DNA from: Pseudoalteromonas sp. H71
GTDB lineage: Bacteria; Pseudomonadota; Gammaproteobacteria; Enterobacterales; Alteromonadaceae
Assembly: GCF_001468485.1 (NCBI RefSeq)
Contig: NZ_LODI01000007.1
Coordinates: 54,339-94,491, forward strand
Length of the DNA: 40,153 nt
Direction of reading: 5' to 3'
The notes below the pieces were generated by a model. The model ran no database searches, was not told the DNA's origin, and worked only from the letters and a program-made list of their open reading frames with translations. Positions 7,183 to 17,439 of the stretch are shown piece after piece (the first letter of the stretch is position 1; every line of letters starts with the position of its first letter). The position numbers and the translations under genes are program-made.

Positions 7183-9465
7183 CTATATTTTACACGCGCC
7201 GCCTGCACAGTCGTCATCTTCCACTTCTGGAGTGTCGTCTTGTGCATCAGATGCGCCATCACGGGTATTATGGTAATACAAAGTTTTGACACCCAATTTG
7301 TAGGCGCTAAGTAAGTCTTTTAATAAGACTTTCATAGGTACTTTACCGCCTTCAAATTTATTTGGATCATAATTTGTGTTTGCAGAAATAGTTTGGTCTA
7401 CAAATTTTTGCATGATACCCACAAGCTGTAGGTAACCATCATTAGAAGGAATGTCCCAAAGTAACTCGTAGTTGTCTTTTAAACGTTCGTACTCAGGTAC
7501 AACTTGTTTTAAAATACCATCTTTGCTTGCTTTAACACTAATGTGACCACGTGGCGGCTCAATACCATTTGTCGCGTTTGAGATTTGCGATGACGTTTCT
7601 GATGGCATTAATGCACTGAGTGTAGAATTACGCATACCGTGTTCTTGTATGCTTTTACGCAATGCATCCCAATCAAGGTGCAGTGGCTCATCACAAATTT
7701 TATCTAAGTCTGTTTTATAGGTATCTGTTGGCATAATACCTTGAGAATACGTTGTTTCGTTAAACTTAGGGCATGCACCACGTTCTTTTGCAAGTTCGTT
7801 TGACGCTTTCATCAAGTAGTACTGAATCGCTTCGAATGTTTTGTGTGTTAGTGCATTTGCACTGCCGTCTGAATAACGCTTACCATTTTTGGCTAAGTAG
7901 TAGGCGTAGTTAATTACGCCTATTCCTAACGTACGGCGTCCCATCGTTGCATTTTTAGCAGCAGGTACCGGGTAGTCTTGGAAATCGAGTAAATTATCGA
8001 GTGCACGCACTGCTAATTCAGCAAGTTCTTCTAGTTCATCTAGTGACTCAAGCGCACCAAGGTTAAATGCAGACAGTGTACATAATGCAATTTCGCCTTC
8101 TTCATCGTTAACGTTGTTAAGGGGTTTTGTCGGTAAAGCAATTTCTAAACATAAGTTAGACTGACGTATTGGCGCTACTTTCGCTATAAACGGACTGTGT
8201 GTATTACAGTGATCAACGTTTTGTAAGTATATTCGGCCAGTACTTGCACGCTCTTGTGCGAACACAGAGAACAATTCAATTGCTTTAATACGCTTTTTAC
8301 GAATAGAGTCGTCTTGTTCGTATTTAACGTATAACGCATCAAATTCGTCTTGGTCTTCAAAAAACGCATCGTAAAGACCCGGTACGTCTGATGGGCTAAA
8401 TAACGTGATGTAATCGTCTTTAATTAAACGAGAATACATTAGTTTATTAAACTGTACGCCATAATCTAAGTGACGAACACGGTTGTCATCAACACCACGG
8501 TTATTTTTAAGAACTAAAAGGTTTTCTACTTCTAAGTGCCATAGCGGATAGAATAAAGTTGCTGCGCCACCACGTACGCCACCTTGCGAACAACTTTTAA
8601 CAGCTGTTTGAAAGTGCTTGTAAAAAGGGATACAGCCAGTGTGGTACGCTTCGCCGTTACGAATATGGCTTCCTAATGCGCGAATGCGACCCGCATTAAT
8701 ACCTATACCAGCACGTTGAGAAACGTATTTTACTATAGCCGATGACGTAGCATTGATTGAATCTAGGCTATCGCCACATTCAATAAGCACACATGAGCTA
8801 AACTGGCGAGTTGGCGTGCGTACACCTGCCATGATTGGCGTAGGTAATGAAATTTTAAATAAAGATACCGCGTCGTAAAAACGCTTTATATATGAAACAC
8901 GTGTTTCTCGTGGGTAATCTGCAAATAAGCTTGCAGCGACTAAAATATATAAAAACTGCGCACTTTCATAAATTTCGCCCGTTACACGGTTTTGAACTAG
9001 GTATTTACCTTCTAGTTGTTTAACTGCAGCGTAGCTAAAATTTAGATCACGAGAATGGTCTAGGTATTCGTCTAATTCATCAAATTCTTGTTCTGTGTAG
9101 TCAGCGAGTAAATGTGCGTCGTAGCGCTTATCGCCAACCATTTTTGCTACATGGTCAAATAAACGCGGAGGCTCAAATTTACCATATGCTTTTTTGCGTA
9201 AGTGGAATACAGCTAAACGTGCAGCAAGGTATTGGTAATCAGGTGATTCTTTAGAAATCTGATCGGCAGCCGCTTTGATAATCGTTTCGTGAATATCTTT
9301 AGTACGAATACCATCGTAAAATTGAATATGTGACTTTAATTCAACCTGGGAAACCGAAACGTTATTTAAACCTTCGGCGGCCCATTCTATAACGCGATGG
9401 ATCTTATCAAGATCAAGAGGCTCTTTGCGCCCGTCACGTTTGCTTACAGATAACTGTTGGTTCAT
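7183..9465 (-). CDS. nrdA: Class Ia ribonucleotide reductase, alpha subunit NrdA
   Basis: Catalytic large subunit that reduces ribonucleoside diphosphates to deoxyribonucleotides. The ATG at 9465 (MNQQLSVSKRDG) gives 760 residues against 761 in E. coli; the longer open frame to 9522 lacks family similarity and is rejected. An ATP-cone domain covers about 1-95 (KRDGRKEPLDLDKIHRV). Active-site segments SSCVLIECGDS, NVDHCNTHSPF and NLCLEIALPT are present, as is the radical-transfer pair in KTLYYHNTRDG. The tail ends CAGGACKI, the redox-active cysteine pair reduced by thioredoxin or glutaredoxin. Putative NrdR and DnaA sites lie upstream, matching the known controls of nrdAB in enterobacteria. 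Confidence 0.97.
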   Translation of the reverse strand: MNQQLSVSKRDGRKEPLDLDKIHRVIEWAAEGLNNVSVSQVELKSHIQFYDGIRTKDIHETIIKAAADQISKESPDYQYLAARLAVFHLRKKAYGKFEPPRLFDHVAKMVGDKRYDAHLLADYTEQEFDELDEYLDHSRDLNFSYAAVKQLEGKYLVQNRVTGEIYESAQFLYILVAASLFADYPRETRVSYIKRFYDAVSLFKISLPTPIMAGVRTPTRQFSSCVLIECGDSLDSINATSSAIVKYVSQRAGIGINAGRIRALGSHIRNGEAYHTGCIPFYKHFQTAVKSCSQGGVRGGAATLFYPLWHLEVENLLVLKNNRGVDDNRVRHLDYGVQFNKLMYSRLIKDDYITLFSPSDVPGLYDAFFEDQDEFDALYVKYEQDDSIRKKRIKAIELFSVFAQERASTGRIYLQNVDHCNTHSPFIAKVAPIRQSNLCLEIALPTKPLNNVNDEEGEIALCTLSAFNLGALESLDELEELAELAVRALDNLLDFQDYPVPAAKNATMGRRTLGIGVINYAYYLAKNGKRYSDGSANALTHKTFEAIQYYLMKASNELAKERGACPKFNETTYSQGIMPTDTYKTDLDKICDEPLHLDWDALRKSIQEHGMRNSTLSALMPSETSSQISNATNGIEPPRGHISVKASKDGILKQVVPEYERLKDNYELLWDIPSNDGYLQLVGIMQKFVDQTISANTNYDPNKFEGGKVPMKVLLKDLLSAYKLGVKTLYYHNTRDGASDAQDDTPEVEDDDCAGGACKI

Positions 9466-9625
9466 AGCTTTGCCTGTATTCCTTGGGGATAATGTATTTT
9501 TGACCAATGTTGTACGTCTCAAAAAGAGAAGTAGTGCTCATTTTTTATAAGTTTTACCAAATCAGGTAAATTTAATTGAATAACATTTGGCCACAATATC
9601 TGGTGTTGTTCAATTTAGAGATCAC

Positions 9626-9654
9626 AAGATAGTGTGGTCTGAGTTGATTTGCAA
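9626..9654 (-). promoter_or_regulatory. Candidate nrdA promoter
   Basis: On the minus strand, -35 TTGCAA (9654-9649), a 17-base spacer and -10 TATCTT (9631-9626). The DnaA box lies about 20 bases upstream of the -35. A second, more distal promoter near the NrdR boxes is possible but I could not define one. Confidence 0.4.
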
Positions 9655-9674
9655 GGGGCATAATTGCCCCTATT

Positions 9675-9683
9675 TGTGGATAA
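9675..9683 (-). promoter_or_regulatory. Consensus DnaA box upstream of nrdA
   Basis: TGTGGATAA on the plus strand is the exact complement of the DnaA box TTATCCACA. A degenerate copy (TTGGGATAA, 9686-9694) follows. In E. coli DnaA binds upstream of the nrdAB promoter and links dNTP supply to replication, so the position is meaningful. Binding here is inference. Confidence 0.6.
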
Positions 9684-9843
9684 CGTTGGGATAACGTAAT
9701 TGTGTTAGTAGGCATTAACCTTTTATCATTCATTTGAGTTGAAATTTTTAAAAATCAACTCAGGATCGACTAAATTTACACATTTTGAAAATAAATTTCG
9801 CCTGCTTTTTTTATCATCAAGCTTTGTGTATAAAGTGTCACAA

Positions 9844-9859
9844 TCACAACATATAGTGT
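9844..9859 (-). promoter_or_regulatory. NrdR box 1
   Basis: The 16-base site (TCACAACATATAGTGT) fits the NrdR consensus ACACWATATATWGTGT at 14 positions by hand count. NrdR is the dATP/ATP-sensing repressor of ribonucleotide reductase genes. The partner box lies 31 bp away, about three helical turns, the usual spacing for this regulator. Confidence 0.7.
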
Positions 9860-9874
9860 TTATATCTATAATTG

Positions 9875-9890
9875 GCACTATATATGGTTA
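9875..9890 (-). promoter_or_regulatory. NrdR box 2 (overlaps the end of the phosphatase gene)
   Basis: The 16-base site (GCACTATATATGGTTA) fits the NrdR consensus core CWATATATWG with one mismatch in the core. It overlaps the last codons of the upstream phosphatase gene, so its sequence is partly constrained by coding. Confidence 0.6.
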
Positions 9891-10558
9891 AATGCGTCAA
9901 TAGGGCTATACCAGTTAAAATCAGCTTTCCAAGTCAATGCTTCTGACTCACTTGGAATGTAACCCCACAAAGCAGTCGCTGTGGGCATACCTGCTGCTTT
10001 ACCTGCCTGAATATCACGCTCAGCATCACCTATGTATAAACAGCGAGCTGGTATCACGTCCATGAGTTTAGCGCAATGAAGTAAAGGCATCGGAGAGGGT
10101 TTAGCTTCTTCAAGGGTGTCTCCGCTAATTATAACCGAAGCATTTTTTAAAGCGGGGATCGCAGCGACTAGCGGCTCGGTTAAAAAACCGGGCTTGTTTG
10201 TCATGATCCCCCATTTGATCTTTTTGTGATCAAGTGCAATGAGTAGTGGTTCAATACCGGCAAAACAGTGGGTATGCTTTGCAATGTTTTGTGCATAGTT
10301 ATCGACCAGTTGCTTTATCAATTGTGATTGTGCAAGAGAGGGCCATAACTCTTTAAAGCCAGCTTCTAATAATGCTGCTGCACCATTAGACGCTGCTGGA
10401 CGATATACCTCACTGGTTACTTCAGTAGTTTCATTTGCACGCAGTACACTATTAAGAGCAGCGCCTAAATCGTCAGCTGTGTCGAGTAACGTCCCGTCTA
10501 AATCAAACAAAAATGCATCATATTGATAAAGTGCTGAAGGTAACTGTCCGCTTTTCAT
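9878..10558 (-). CDS. HAD-superfamily phosphatase, Gph/MupP type
   Basis: A 226-residue HAD phosphatase with motif I FLFDLDGTLLDT (about 16-27), a helical cap, motif II and III residues (MTNKPGF near 121; EEAKPSP near 150) and motif IV (IGDAERDIQAGKAAGM). The family includes phosphoglycolate phosphatase (Gph) and N-acetylmuramic acid 6-phosphate phosphatase (MupP). Context favours MupP by analogy with Pseudomonas, where mupP follows ubiG close to gyrA, serC and aroA. Sequence alone does not settle the substrate. Its ATG overlaps the ubiG stop by one base (TAATG), so the two are translationally coupled. Confidence 0.85.
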   Translation of the reverse strand: MKSGQLPSALYQYDAFLFDLDGTLLDTADDLGAALNSVLRANETTEVTSEVYRPAASNGAAALLEAGFKELWPSLAQSQLIKQLVDNYAQNIAKHTHCFAGIEPLLIALDHKKIKWGIMTNKPGFLTEPLVAAIPALKNASVIISGDTLEEAKPSPMPLLHCAKLMDVIPARCLYIGDAERDIQAGKAAGMPTATALWGYIPSESEALTWKADFNWYSPIDAFNHI

Positions 10559-11268
10559 TACACCAACTTCTCAAAATGAAGAATATAGTTAACACTAACA
10601 TCACTATTGAGTGTGTACTGTTTAGAAAAGGGGTTATACGAGAGCCCTGAGCTTGCACGTACTTTTAAGCCCGCTTCTTCGGCCCATGAAATTAGTTGTG
10701 CAGGTTTTATAAACTTATTATGGTCGTGTGTTCCATCAGGAACCATTTTCAATAGTTTTTCAGCACCTACAATGGCAAACAAGTAGGCCTTAGGAGTTTT
10801 GTTAAGGGTAGAAAAAAAAACGTCAGCACCGGGTTTTGCAAGTTTAGCAACCGCTTGAATAATCGAAGCAGGGTCGGGGACGTGTTCGAGCATTTCCATA
10901 CAGGTAACGACATCAAAGCGCTCAGGGTGCTCATCAGCAAATTGTTCAGCAGGTACTTTTATATATTCAACGGGTACATTTGTTTCTAAGCTGTGCAACT
11001 TGGCGACAGTTAAAGGCTCTTGCCCCATATCAATGCCTGTTACTTTGGCTCCCATACGTGCCATGCTTTGGCTTAAAATACCGCCACCGCAGCCCACATC
11101 GAGTGTTTCTTTGTCAAATAAGCCTTGAGCTTTATTTGCAATAAAATCTAGGCGTAACGGGTTAATTTCGTGTAAGGGTTTAAACTCACCCTCTAAATCC
11201 CACCAACGCTCTGCGATGGCTTCAAACTTTGCTATTTCTGCGTGATCTACATTTTGATGTTCGGTCAT
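10558..11268 (-). CDS. ubiG: Ubiquinone biosynthesis O-methyltransferase UbiG
   Basis: SAM-dependent enzyme that carries out both O-methylations of ubiquinone biosynthesis. The ATG at 11268 ([15 protein letters not shown]) gives 236 residues, close to the 240 of E. coli, and has AGGAAG six bases upstream; the longer frame to 11385 is not supported. Motif [16 protein letters not shown] (about 55-70) and the acidic GIDMG that follows bind [16 protein letters not shown] is the post-I motif. It is divergent from gyrA, whose start lies 177 bases away, and is coupled to the downstream phosphatase. Confidence 0.96.
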   Translation of the reverse strand: MTEHQNVDHAEIAKFEAIAERWWDLEGEFKPLHEINPLRLDFIANKAQGLFDKETLDVGCGGGILSQSMARMGAKVTGIDMGQEPLTVAKLHSLETNVPVEYIKVPAEQFADEHPERFDVVTCMEMLEHVPDPASIIQAVAKLAKPGADVFFSTLNKTPKAYLFAIVGAEKLLKMVPDGTHDHNKFIKPAQLISWAEEAGLKVRASSGLSYNPFSKQYTLNSDVSVNYILHFEKLV

Positions 11269-11352
11269 AAAATACTTCCTCGTCAATCTGAGGCCATTAT
11301 ATAGGCCTAAATTGATAAATCGCAAAGTTTTGCGCCTGTAAATTAAAATTAA

Positions 11353-11368
11353 TTGTGATAGCATGTCC
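11353..11368 (+). promoter_or_regulatory. Candidate promoter motif upstream of gyrA
   Basis: TTGTGATAGCATGTCC, one base different from the motif upstream of fklB (433-448). It lies 77 bases before gyrA in the ubiG-gyrA divergent region. The role is inferred only from the recurrence. Confidence 0.3.
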
Positions 11369-11445
11369 GTTAGTAATAATAACAATACTCTTTAAAACCC
11401 AATACCGGGTTATTAAGAGCTGCTACTGAAGGAATGTGATATCAA

Positions 11446-14145
11446 ATGACTGATCTCGCCAATGAAATTCTGCCAGTCAATATTGAAGACGAGTTAAAAA
11501 ACTCCTACTTAGATTACGCAATGAGTGTAATTGTAGGACGTGCATTACCAGACGTACGTGATGGCTTAAAGCCAGTTCATCGTCGCGTTTTGTTTGCAAT
11601 GAACGAGCTTAGTAATGATTGGAACAAGCCTTACAAAAAATCGGCACGTGTTGTCGGTGACGTAATCGGTAAATACCACCCACACGGCGATAGCGCAGTT
11701 TATGACACGATAGTTCGTATGGCACAGCCATTCTCACTTCGTTATATGCTTGTTGATGGCCAAGGTAACTTCGGTTCAGTTGATGGTGATTCAGCTGCAG
11801 CAATGCGTTATACCGAAGTACGTATGGCTAAAATGTCACACGAGTTATTAGCCGATCTTGAAAAAGAAACGGTTGATTTCGTACCTAATTACGATGGCAC
11901 AGAACAAATTCCTGATGTTTTACCAACTAAAGTACCTAATTTACTAGTAAATGGTTCTTCTGGTATTGCGGTAGGTATGGCAACAAATATACCACCCCAT
12001 AACTTAACTGAAGTTATTAATGGCTGTTTAGCTCTTATTGTTAATCCTGATTTAACCATTACTGAATTAATGGATTACATCCCAGGCCCCGATTTCCCTA
12101 CAGCCGCAATTATTAACGGTAAAAAAGGGATTGAACAAGCGTATCAAACCGGCCGTGGTAAAGTGTACATGCGTGCACGCGCCGATATTGAAACGGATGA
12201 GAAAACAGGTCGTGAAACAATTATTGTTCATGAAATCCCTTATCAAGTTAACAAAGCTCGTTTGATTGAAAAAATCGCTGAGCTAGTTAAAGATAAAAAG
12301 ATTGAAGGGATCAGCGCATTACGTGATGAATCAGATAAAGACGGTATGCGTATCGTTATTGAGATTAAACGTGGTGACGTAGGTGAAGTTATTTTAAATA
12401 ACCTATATGCGCAAACACAATTACAAACAGTGTTTGGCATGAACATGGTTGCGCTTATTAATAATCAGCCTAAGTGTTTTAATTTAAAAGAAATGCTTGA
12501 AGAGTTTATTATTCACCGCCGTGAAGTAGTAACTCGTCGTACAGTATTCGATTTACGTAAAGCGCGTGACCGTGCTCATATGCTAGAAGGTCTAGCAATT
12601 GCACTCGCCAACATTGACCCAATTATTGAACTTATTCGTAAGTCTCCTACACCGGCAGAAGCTAAAATAGCGTTAACTGCTCGCTCGTGGGAACTCGGTA
12701 ATGTGAAAGCCATGCTTGAAAAAGCAGGTGAAGCTAACGTTGCTCGCCCAGATTGGTTGGCTGATGATTTAGGTATACGCGACGGCCAGTACTTCATTTC
12801 TGAGCAACAAGCTCAAGCGATTCTTGATTTACGCTTACACAAGCTAACAGGCCTTGAGCACGAAAAAATCTTAAGTGAATACCAAACACTGCTTGATTTG
12901 ATTGCTGAACTGTTACACATATTGGCAAGTCCAGAGCGCTTAATGGAAGTAATTCGCGATGAATTAGTTGAAATTAAGGCGCAATACGGTGATGAACGTC
13001 GTACTGAAATTAATGCAGCTGCGCATGACATTAGCCTTGAAGACCTGATTACTGAGGAAAATGTTGTAGTGACACTTTCTCACGAGGGGTATGTTAAGTA
13101 TCAGGCATTGTCTGATTACGAAGCGCAACGTCGTGGCGGGAAAGGCAAGTCTGCAACGAAGATGAAAGACGAAGATTTCATCGAGCGTTTATTAGTTGCA
13201 AACACGCACGATACTATTTTGTGTTTCTCTACAGCAGGTCGCTTATATTGGTTAAAAGTGTATCAATTACCACTTGCAAGCCGTGCAGCCCGCGGTAAGC
13301 CAATTGTAAACTTGTTACCGTTAGAAGCTGACGAACGTATTACTGCTATATTGCCAGTACGTGAGTACGAAGAAGATAAATACATCTTTATGGCAACTGC
13401 TTTTGGTACCGTTAAGAAAACACCATTAACAGCCTACAGCCGTCAACGTGCTAGCGGTATTATTGCTGTTAACCTTAATGAAGGCGACAGCTTAATTGGT
13501 GTTGATATTACCGATGGTACGAACGAAATAATGTTGTTTACTGATGCGGGTAAGGTTGTTCGCTTTAAAGAAGCTGAAGAATCTGCTGTTGTAGATGAAA
13601 ACGGTAACCCAGTACTTGACGAAGAAGGTAACCCTGAGATTCGTTTCAAAGGTGTTCGTCCAATGGGTAGAACGGCAACCGGTGTACGTGGGATTAAAAT
13701 GACCGACGAACAACGTGTAGTATCGCTTATCGTACCAAAAACTGATGGTGCTATATTAACTGTAACTGAAAATGGTTATGGTAAACGAACTCAGCTTGAA
13801 GATTACCCATCTAAGAGTCGTGCAACACAGGGTGTTGTATCAATTAAGGTGAGTGAGCGTAATGGTGCTGTAGTAGGTGCTGTTCAAGTTGATGACAACG
13901 ACGAAATAATGCTTATTTCAAACCGCGGAACGTTAGTGCGTACTCGTGTGAACGAAGTTTCAACGGTTGGTCGTAACACACAAGGTGTTATTTTGATCAG
14001 AACTATTGACGAAGAGCAAGTAGTTGGTTTACAACGTATAGAAGAAATTGAAGTTACAGAAAGTGACTTAATTAATACTGAAGACGTTGAAACAGTAGAT
14101 ACAGTTATAGATGAAGTCGTGGATGACACTCCTCCTTCAGAATAA
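11446..14145 (+). CDS. gyrA: DNA gyrase subunit A
   Basis: ATP-dependent negative supercoiling of DNA with GyrB; GyrA cuts and religates DNA. The 899 residues comprise the winged-helix/tower breakage-reunion domain (about 1-520) and a C-terminal six-bladed DNA-wrapping domain. The catalytic tyrosine is Tyr122 in MRYTEV. The quinolone-resistance region reads [11 protein letters not shown] with Ser83 and Asp87, the wild-type sensitive residues in E. coli numbering. The GyrA box is present as QRRGGKGK (about 562-569). The C-terminus is acidic. The gene stands alone between a divergent ubiG and its own terminator at 14155-14180. Confidence 0.98.
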   Translation: MTDLANEILPVNIEDELKNSYLDYAMSVIVGRALPDVRDGLKPVHRRVLFAMNELSNDWNKPYKKSARVVGDVIGKYHPHGDSAVYDTIVRMAQPFSLRYMLVDGQGNFGSVDGDSAAAMRYTEVRMAKMSHELLADLEKETVDFVPNYDGTEQIPDVLPTKVPNLLVNGSSGIAVGMATNIPPHNLTEVINGCLALIVNPDLTITELMDYIPGPDFPTAAIINGKKGIEQAYQTGRGKVYMRARADIETDEKTGRETIIVHEIPYQVNKARLIEKIAELVKDKKIEGISALRDESDKDGMRIVIEIKRGDVGEVILNNLYAQTQLQTVFGMNMVALINNQPKCFNLKEMLEEFIIHRREVVTRRTVFDLRKARDRAHMLEGLAIALANIDPIIELIRKSPTPAEAKIALTARSWELGNVKAMLEKAGEANVARPDWLADDLGIRDGQYFISEQQAQAILDLRLHKLTGLEHEKILSEYQTLLDLIAELLHILASPERLMEVIRDELVEIKAQYGDERRTEINAAAHDISLEDLITEENVVVTLSHEGYVKYQALSDYEAQRRGGKGKSATKMKDEDFIERLLVANTHDTILCFSTAGRLYWLKVYQLPLASRAARGKPIVNLLPLEADERITAILPVREYEEDKYIFMATAFGTVKKTPLTAYSRQRASGIIAVNLNEGDSLIGVDITDGTNEIMLFTDAGKVVRFKEAEESAVVDENGNPVLDEEGNPEIRFKGVRPMGRTATGVRGIKMTDEQRVVSLIVPKTDGAILTVTENGYGKRTQLEDYPSKSRATQGVVSIKVSERNGAVVGAVQVDDNDEIMLISNRGTLVRTRVNEVSTVGRNTQGVILIRTIDEEQVVGLQRIEEIEVTESDLINTEDVETVDTVIDEVVDDTPPSE

Positions 14146-14154
14146 TTGAGATTG

Positions 14155-14180
14155 AAAAAGCGGCCTTGGCCGCTTTTTTT
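14155..14180 (+). terminator. Rho-independent terminator of gyrA
   Basis: GCGGCC (14160-14165) pairs with GGCCGC (14168-14173), extended by A/T pairs and followed by seven T. It lies ten bases after the gyrA stop. Confidence 0.9.
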
Positions 14181-14262
14181 AATGTTGTTGAAAAAAATTA
14201 ATACAGCGTGGATTTAATATTTTCATGTTGAGTATATAAATTACTGGAATGAGGCAAAGGTA

Positions 14263-15345
14263 ATGAGTAAATATAATTTTTGTGCAGGGCCGGCTATGCT
14301 TCCGCAAGCGGTAATGCAAAAAGCACAAAAAGAATTCTTAGATTGGCAAGACATGGGCGTTTCTGTAATGGAAATTAGCCACCGCAGTAAAGAATTTCTA
14401 GCATTAACTGCAAAATGTGAAGCAAGCTTAAGACGCTTAATGAATATTAGTGATGAATTTGAAGTTCTATTTATGCATGGTGGTGGTCGAGGTCAATTTA
14501 GCGCAGTACCCCTTAATCTCCATCAAGCGGATAAAAAAGCGGTCTACTGTGAAAATGGAGTGTGGTCTAAAAGCGCTACAGACGAAGCTAATAAGTTTAC
14601 TTCAACAATTAGTGTTGATGTACGCAACGATACAGATGGGCAATTTTCTATAAAAAACGTGGCTGACTGGGTGTTACCTGCAGATGCCTCATATATTCAT
14701 TACTGTCCAAACGAAACCGTAGATGGCTTAGAAATTTTTGAGGTACCAAGTCATCCAACAGCTCCCATTGTTGCCGATATGTCTTCGACTATATTATCTC
14801 GTGAAATCGACGTTAATCAATTTGATTTAATTTACGCTGGTGCGCAAAAAAATATCGGTCCATCAGGTATCGCTATTGTTATTGTGCGCAAAACATTACT
14901 TGAGCGTGAAGGACTAGCAAAACCAGGTATTTTAGATTATGCCCTTGAAGCTAAACAGGGCAGTATGTTTAATACACCACCTACATTTGCATGGTACTTA
15001 GCTGCTGAGGTGTTTGAATGGTTAGAAGCACAAGGTGGTGTAAAGGCGATGGAAGCACACAACATCGCCAAAGCAGAACTTCTTTATAATTTTATTGATG
15101 AGTCTCCTTTTTATACCAATAAAGTAGCCAAGCATTGCCGCTCACGTATGAATGTACCATTTTGGCTTAATGATGAAAGCTTAAATGAAAAGTTTGTATC
15201 ACAATCTAAAGAAGCTGGTTTATTGGCACTTGAAGGTCACAGAATAGTAGGTGGTATGCGTGCAAGTATTTATAATGCAATGCCACTTGAGGGCGTACAA
15301 GCGCTTGTTGATTTTATGGCAGCTTTTGCGAAGGAGAATAGCTAA
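14263..15345 (+). CDS. serC: Phosphoserine aminotransferase SerC
   Basis: PLP enzyme that makes 3-phosphoserine for serine synthesis and also acts in the pyridoxal phosphate pathway. The 360 residues begin [12 protein letters not shown], the family start. HGGGRGQF (about 71-78) contributes to cofactor binding, and the PLP lysine is in [11 protein letters not shown] (about 195-205). [12 protein letters not shown] lies near the C-terminus. The ribosome binding site is strong (GAGG plus AAGG before ATG). Its stop codon overlaps the aroA ATG by one base (TAATG), the widely conserved serC-aroA operon. Confidence 0.98.
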   Translation: MSKYNFCAGPAMLPQAVMQKAQKEFLDWQDMGVSVMEISHRSKEFLALTAKCEASLRRLMNISDEFEVLFMHGGGRGQFSAVPLNLHQADKKAVYCENGVWSKSATDEANKFTSTISVDVRNDTDGQFSIKNVADWVLPADASYIHYCPNETVDGLEIFEVPSHPTAPIVADMSSTILSREIDVNQFDLIYAGAQKNIGPSGIAIVIVRKTLLEREGLAKPGILDYALEAKQGSMFNTPPTFAWYLAAEVFEWLEAQGGVKAMEAHNIAKAELLYNFIDESPFYTNKVAKHCRSRMNVPFWLNDESLNEKFVSQSKEAGLLALEGHRIVGGMRASIYNAMPLEGVQALVDFMAAFAKENS

Positions 15346-16622
15346 TGGAGCAACTTCGTTTAGAGCCTATATCCCGTGTTAATGGGACTGTGACATTGCC
15401 TGGGTCAAAAAGTTTATCTAATCGGATTTTACTACTGGCTGCTTTAGCGAACGGAACAACAGTTGTTGAGAACTTACTAGACAGTGATGATATTCGTCAT
15501 ATGTTGGGGGCCTTAGCACTTTTAGGTGTAACAGTTACACTTAATGATGACCGTACAGTTGCAACCGTGCACGGTGTCGGTGGAAAATTTAAAACACCTA
15601 ATGAGCCATTGTTTTTAGGTAATGCGGGCACTGCATATCGCCCTTTAACAGCAGTGCTTGCGGCTGTAAGTGGTGAGTATGAATTAATTGGTGAAGCACG
15701 TATGGAAGAGCGCCCAATAGGGCATTTAGTAGACGCTCTTCAAGTGCTTGGCGGTGATATTACCTACACTAAGCACAAAGACTACCCGCCGCTGAAAATT
15801 GTTGGTGGACAAATTAATGGCGGTGAAGTTGAAATTGATGGCAGTATTTCAAGTCAATTTTTAACCGCTTTATTAATGGCTGCGCCTTTGTTCACGGGTG
15901 ATACAAAAATTACAATTAAAGGCACTTTAGTTTCTAAGCCGTACATTGATATTACACTAGGCGTTATGGCGCGTTTTGGCATTATCGTTGAACATTCAGA
16001 TTATTCAACATTTAAAGTCAAAGGCGGGCAGCAGTATCAATCACTTGAGCGTATTATGGTTGAAGGTGATGCTTCATCAGCTTCTTATTTTGTAGCCGCA
16101 GCAGCTATTGCTGGTGGTGAAATAGAAATTAAAGGTGTGGGCGCTAAATCAGTTCAAGGTGATATTGGCTTTGCAAAGGTGATGGAGCAAGTTGGTGCAA
16201 AAATCGATTGGTATGATGAGCGTTTAGTTGTTAGAAAAGGCGACTTAAAAGGGGTCGACATAGACGCCAATGCTATACCTGATGCTGCCATGACACTCGC
16301 CACTGTTGCACTGTTTGCTAAAGGTCCAACAGCTATTCGTAATATTTATAATTGGCGTGTAAAGGAGACTGATCGACTTTACGCCATGAGCACAGAGCTA
16401 CGTAAAGTAGGTGCAGAAGTTGTTGAGGGTGAAGATTTTATTGAAATAACTCCCCCATCAACATTTAATGATGTCGCCATTGATACTTACGACGATCACC
16501 GTATTGCTATGTGTTTTGCAATGGTTGCAGTAGGCGGAAAGCCTATAACAATCAATGACCCTAAGTGTACCTATAAAACATTTCCTACGTTTTTCAATGT
16601 ATTAGCATCGGTTAGTGAATAG
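15345..16622 (+). CDS. aroA: EPSP synthase AroA (3-phosphoshikimate 1-carboxyvinyltransferase)
   Basis: Sixth step of the shikimate pathway: shikimate-3-phosphate plus PEP gives EPSP for aromatic amino acids. The 425 residues are typical. [20 protein letters not shown] (about 21-40) binds shikimate phosphate. [13 protein letters not shown] is the class I PEP/glyphosate loop; E. coli has Met where this protein has Tyr after GTA, while the Gly and Pro linked to glyphosate sensitivity are kept. RVKETDRL and DDHRIAM near the C-terminus are conserved catalytic segments. AAGGAG at the end of serC acts as its ribosome binding site. Confidence 0.98.
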   Translation: MEQLRLEPISRVNGTVTLPGSKSLSNRILLLAALANGTTVVENLLDSDDIRHMLGALALLGVTVTLNDDRTVATVHGVGGKFKTPNEPLFLGNAGTAYRPLTAVLAAVSGEYELIGEARMEERPIGHLVDALQVLGGDITYTKHKDYPPLKIVGGQINGGEVEIDGSISSQFLTALLMAAPLFTGDTKITIKGTLVSKPYIDITLGVMARFGIIVEHSDYSTFKVKGGQQYQSLERIMVEGDASSASYFVAAAAIAGGEIEIKGVGAKSVQGDIGFAKVMEQVGAKIDWYDERLVVRKGDLKGVDIDANAIPDAAMTLATVALFAKGPTAIRNIYNWRVKETDRLYAMSTELRKVGAEVVEGEDFIEITPPSTFNDVAIDTYDDHRIAMCFAMVAVGGKPITINDPKCTYKTFPTFFNVLASVSE

Positions 16623-16684
16623 GCTTTTTATAACTATTTATAAAAAGTTACACACTAATAGCAGATATATTTTAATAACTGGCG

Positions 16685-16690
16685 TATAAT
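16685..16690 (+). promoter_or_regulatory. -10 element of the cmk-rpsA promoter
   Basis: A perfect TATAAT followed by a GC-rich discriminator (GCCGCGG). No good -35 is seen at the normal distance. GC-rich discriminators are typical of growth-rate and stringently controlled promoters of translation genes, which suits rpsA downstream. Confidence 0.6.
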
Positions 16691-16728
16691 GCCGCGGATT
16701 ATTTAGGTGTGCATTGCAGGAGGTTTAA

Positions 16729-17439
16729 ATGCAGGCGTTATTAATGCCCGTGATCACCGTTGATGGCCCAAGTGGTTCTGGTAAAGGAACTGTTTGTCGT
16801 TTGTTAGCCGATAAGTTGGGTTGGGATGTATTGGATAGTGGTGCAATTTACCGCGTTTTGTCCCTTGCAGCACTTCACCATCAAATCGCACTAGACAACG
16901 AAGAGGCACTTGTACCGCTGGCTGCAAATTTAGATGTGCAGTTTTTGGTGGATAGCCAGACTAATGCTGGAAAAGTTATTTTAGAGGGAGAGGATGTTAC
17001 GACCACTATTCGTAATGAAGAAGTGGGCGCAGCTGCATCAAAGGTAGCTGCACTTCCTCGCGTTCGTGAAGCGCTATTGCGCCGTCAACGCGCTTTTAGA
17101 ACCGAAAATGGTTTAATAGCAGACGGCCGTGATATGGGAACTGTTGTGTTCCCAGATGCGCCATTAAAGATCTATTTAACAGCGAGCGCACAAGAGCGTG
17201 CTCGTAGACGCTTTGTTGAGTTGAATGAGCGTGGGCTTGATGTTACACTAAGTGGTCTATTAGAGGACATTCAAGCTCGTGATGACCGTGATATGAATCG
17301 CGCCGTTGCGCCGCTTGTTCCTGCAGAAGATGCAATTGAACTCGATACTAGCGAGCTAAATGCACAGCAAGTATTTGATAAGGTTATGACTTTATTGGAT
17401 GCAGCTTTTTCTGAGGGAAAACTTCCTAAACGAAGTTAA
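16729..17439 (+). CDS. cmk: Cytidylate kinase
   Basis: Phosphorylates CMP and dCMP to the diphosphates. The 236 residues begin just before [20 protein letters not shown], whose P-loop GPSGSGKG spans about 13-20. DSGAIYRV and the [15 protein letters not shown] segment bind nucleotide; RARRRF is the lid arginine cluster. The first ATG is preferred over the internal one because AGGAGG sits seven bases upstream. In many gammaproteobacteria cmk is co-transcribed with rpsA, as expected here, since no terminator separates them. Confidence 0.97.
   Translation: MQALLMPVITVDGPSGSGKGTVCRLLADKLGWDVLDSGAIYRVLSLAALHHQIALDNEEALVPLAANLDVQFLVDSQTNAGKVILEGEDVTTTIRNEEVGAAASKVAALPRVREALLRRQRAFRTENGLIADGRDMGTVVFPDAPLKIYLTASAQERARRRFVELNERGLDVTLSGLLEDIQARDDRDMNRAVAPLVPAEDAIELDTSELNAQQVFDKVMTLLDAAFSEGKLPKRS

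Larger units (their letters stand above)
9466..9877. other. Long nrdA leader/promoter region
   Basis: About 410 bases separate the nrdA start from the upstream phosphatase gene. It holds a candidate promoter (9626-9654), a DnaA box (9675-9683), a 9-base direct repeat GGATAACGT (9679-9687 and 9689-9697) and NrdR-type boxes at its far end. I see no open frame or RNA gene. Confidence 0.6.

Noticed and set aside
9466..9522. N-terminal extension of NrdA to 9522
   Set aside because: The extra 19 residues are unlike the family; starting at 9465 gives the E. coli length.
9839..9900. A promoter directly between the NrdR boxes
   Set aside because: TTGACG and several TATA-like hexamers occur, but no pair has acceptable spacing on the minus strand.
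11269..11385. N-terminal extension of UbiG to 11385
   Set aside because: The ATG at 11268 has a good ribosome binding site and the family start; the extension runs into the gyrA promoter region.
13443..14129. Several serine-rich open frames antisense to gyrA
   Set aside because: They are shadows of a biased coding strand (no stop codons by codon usage), without family features.
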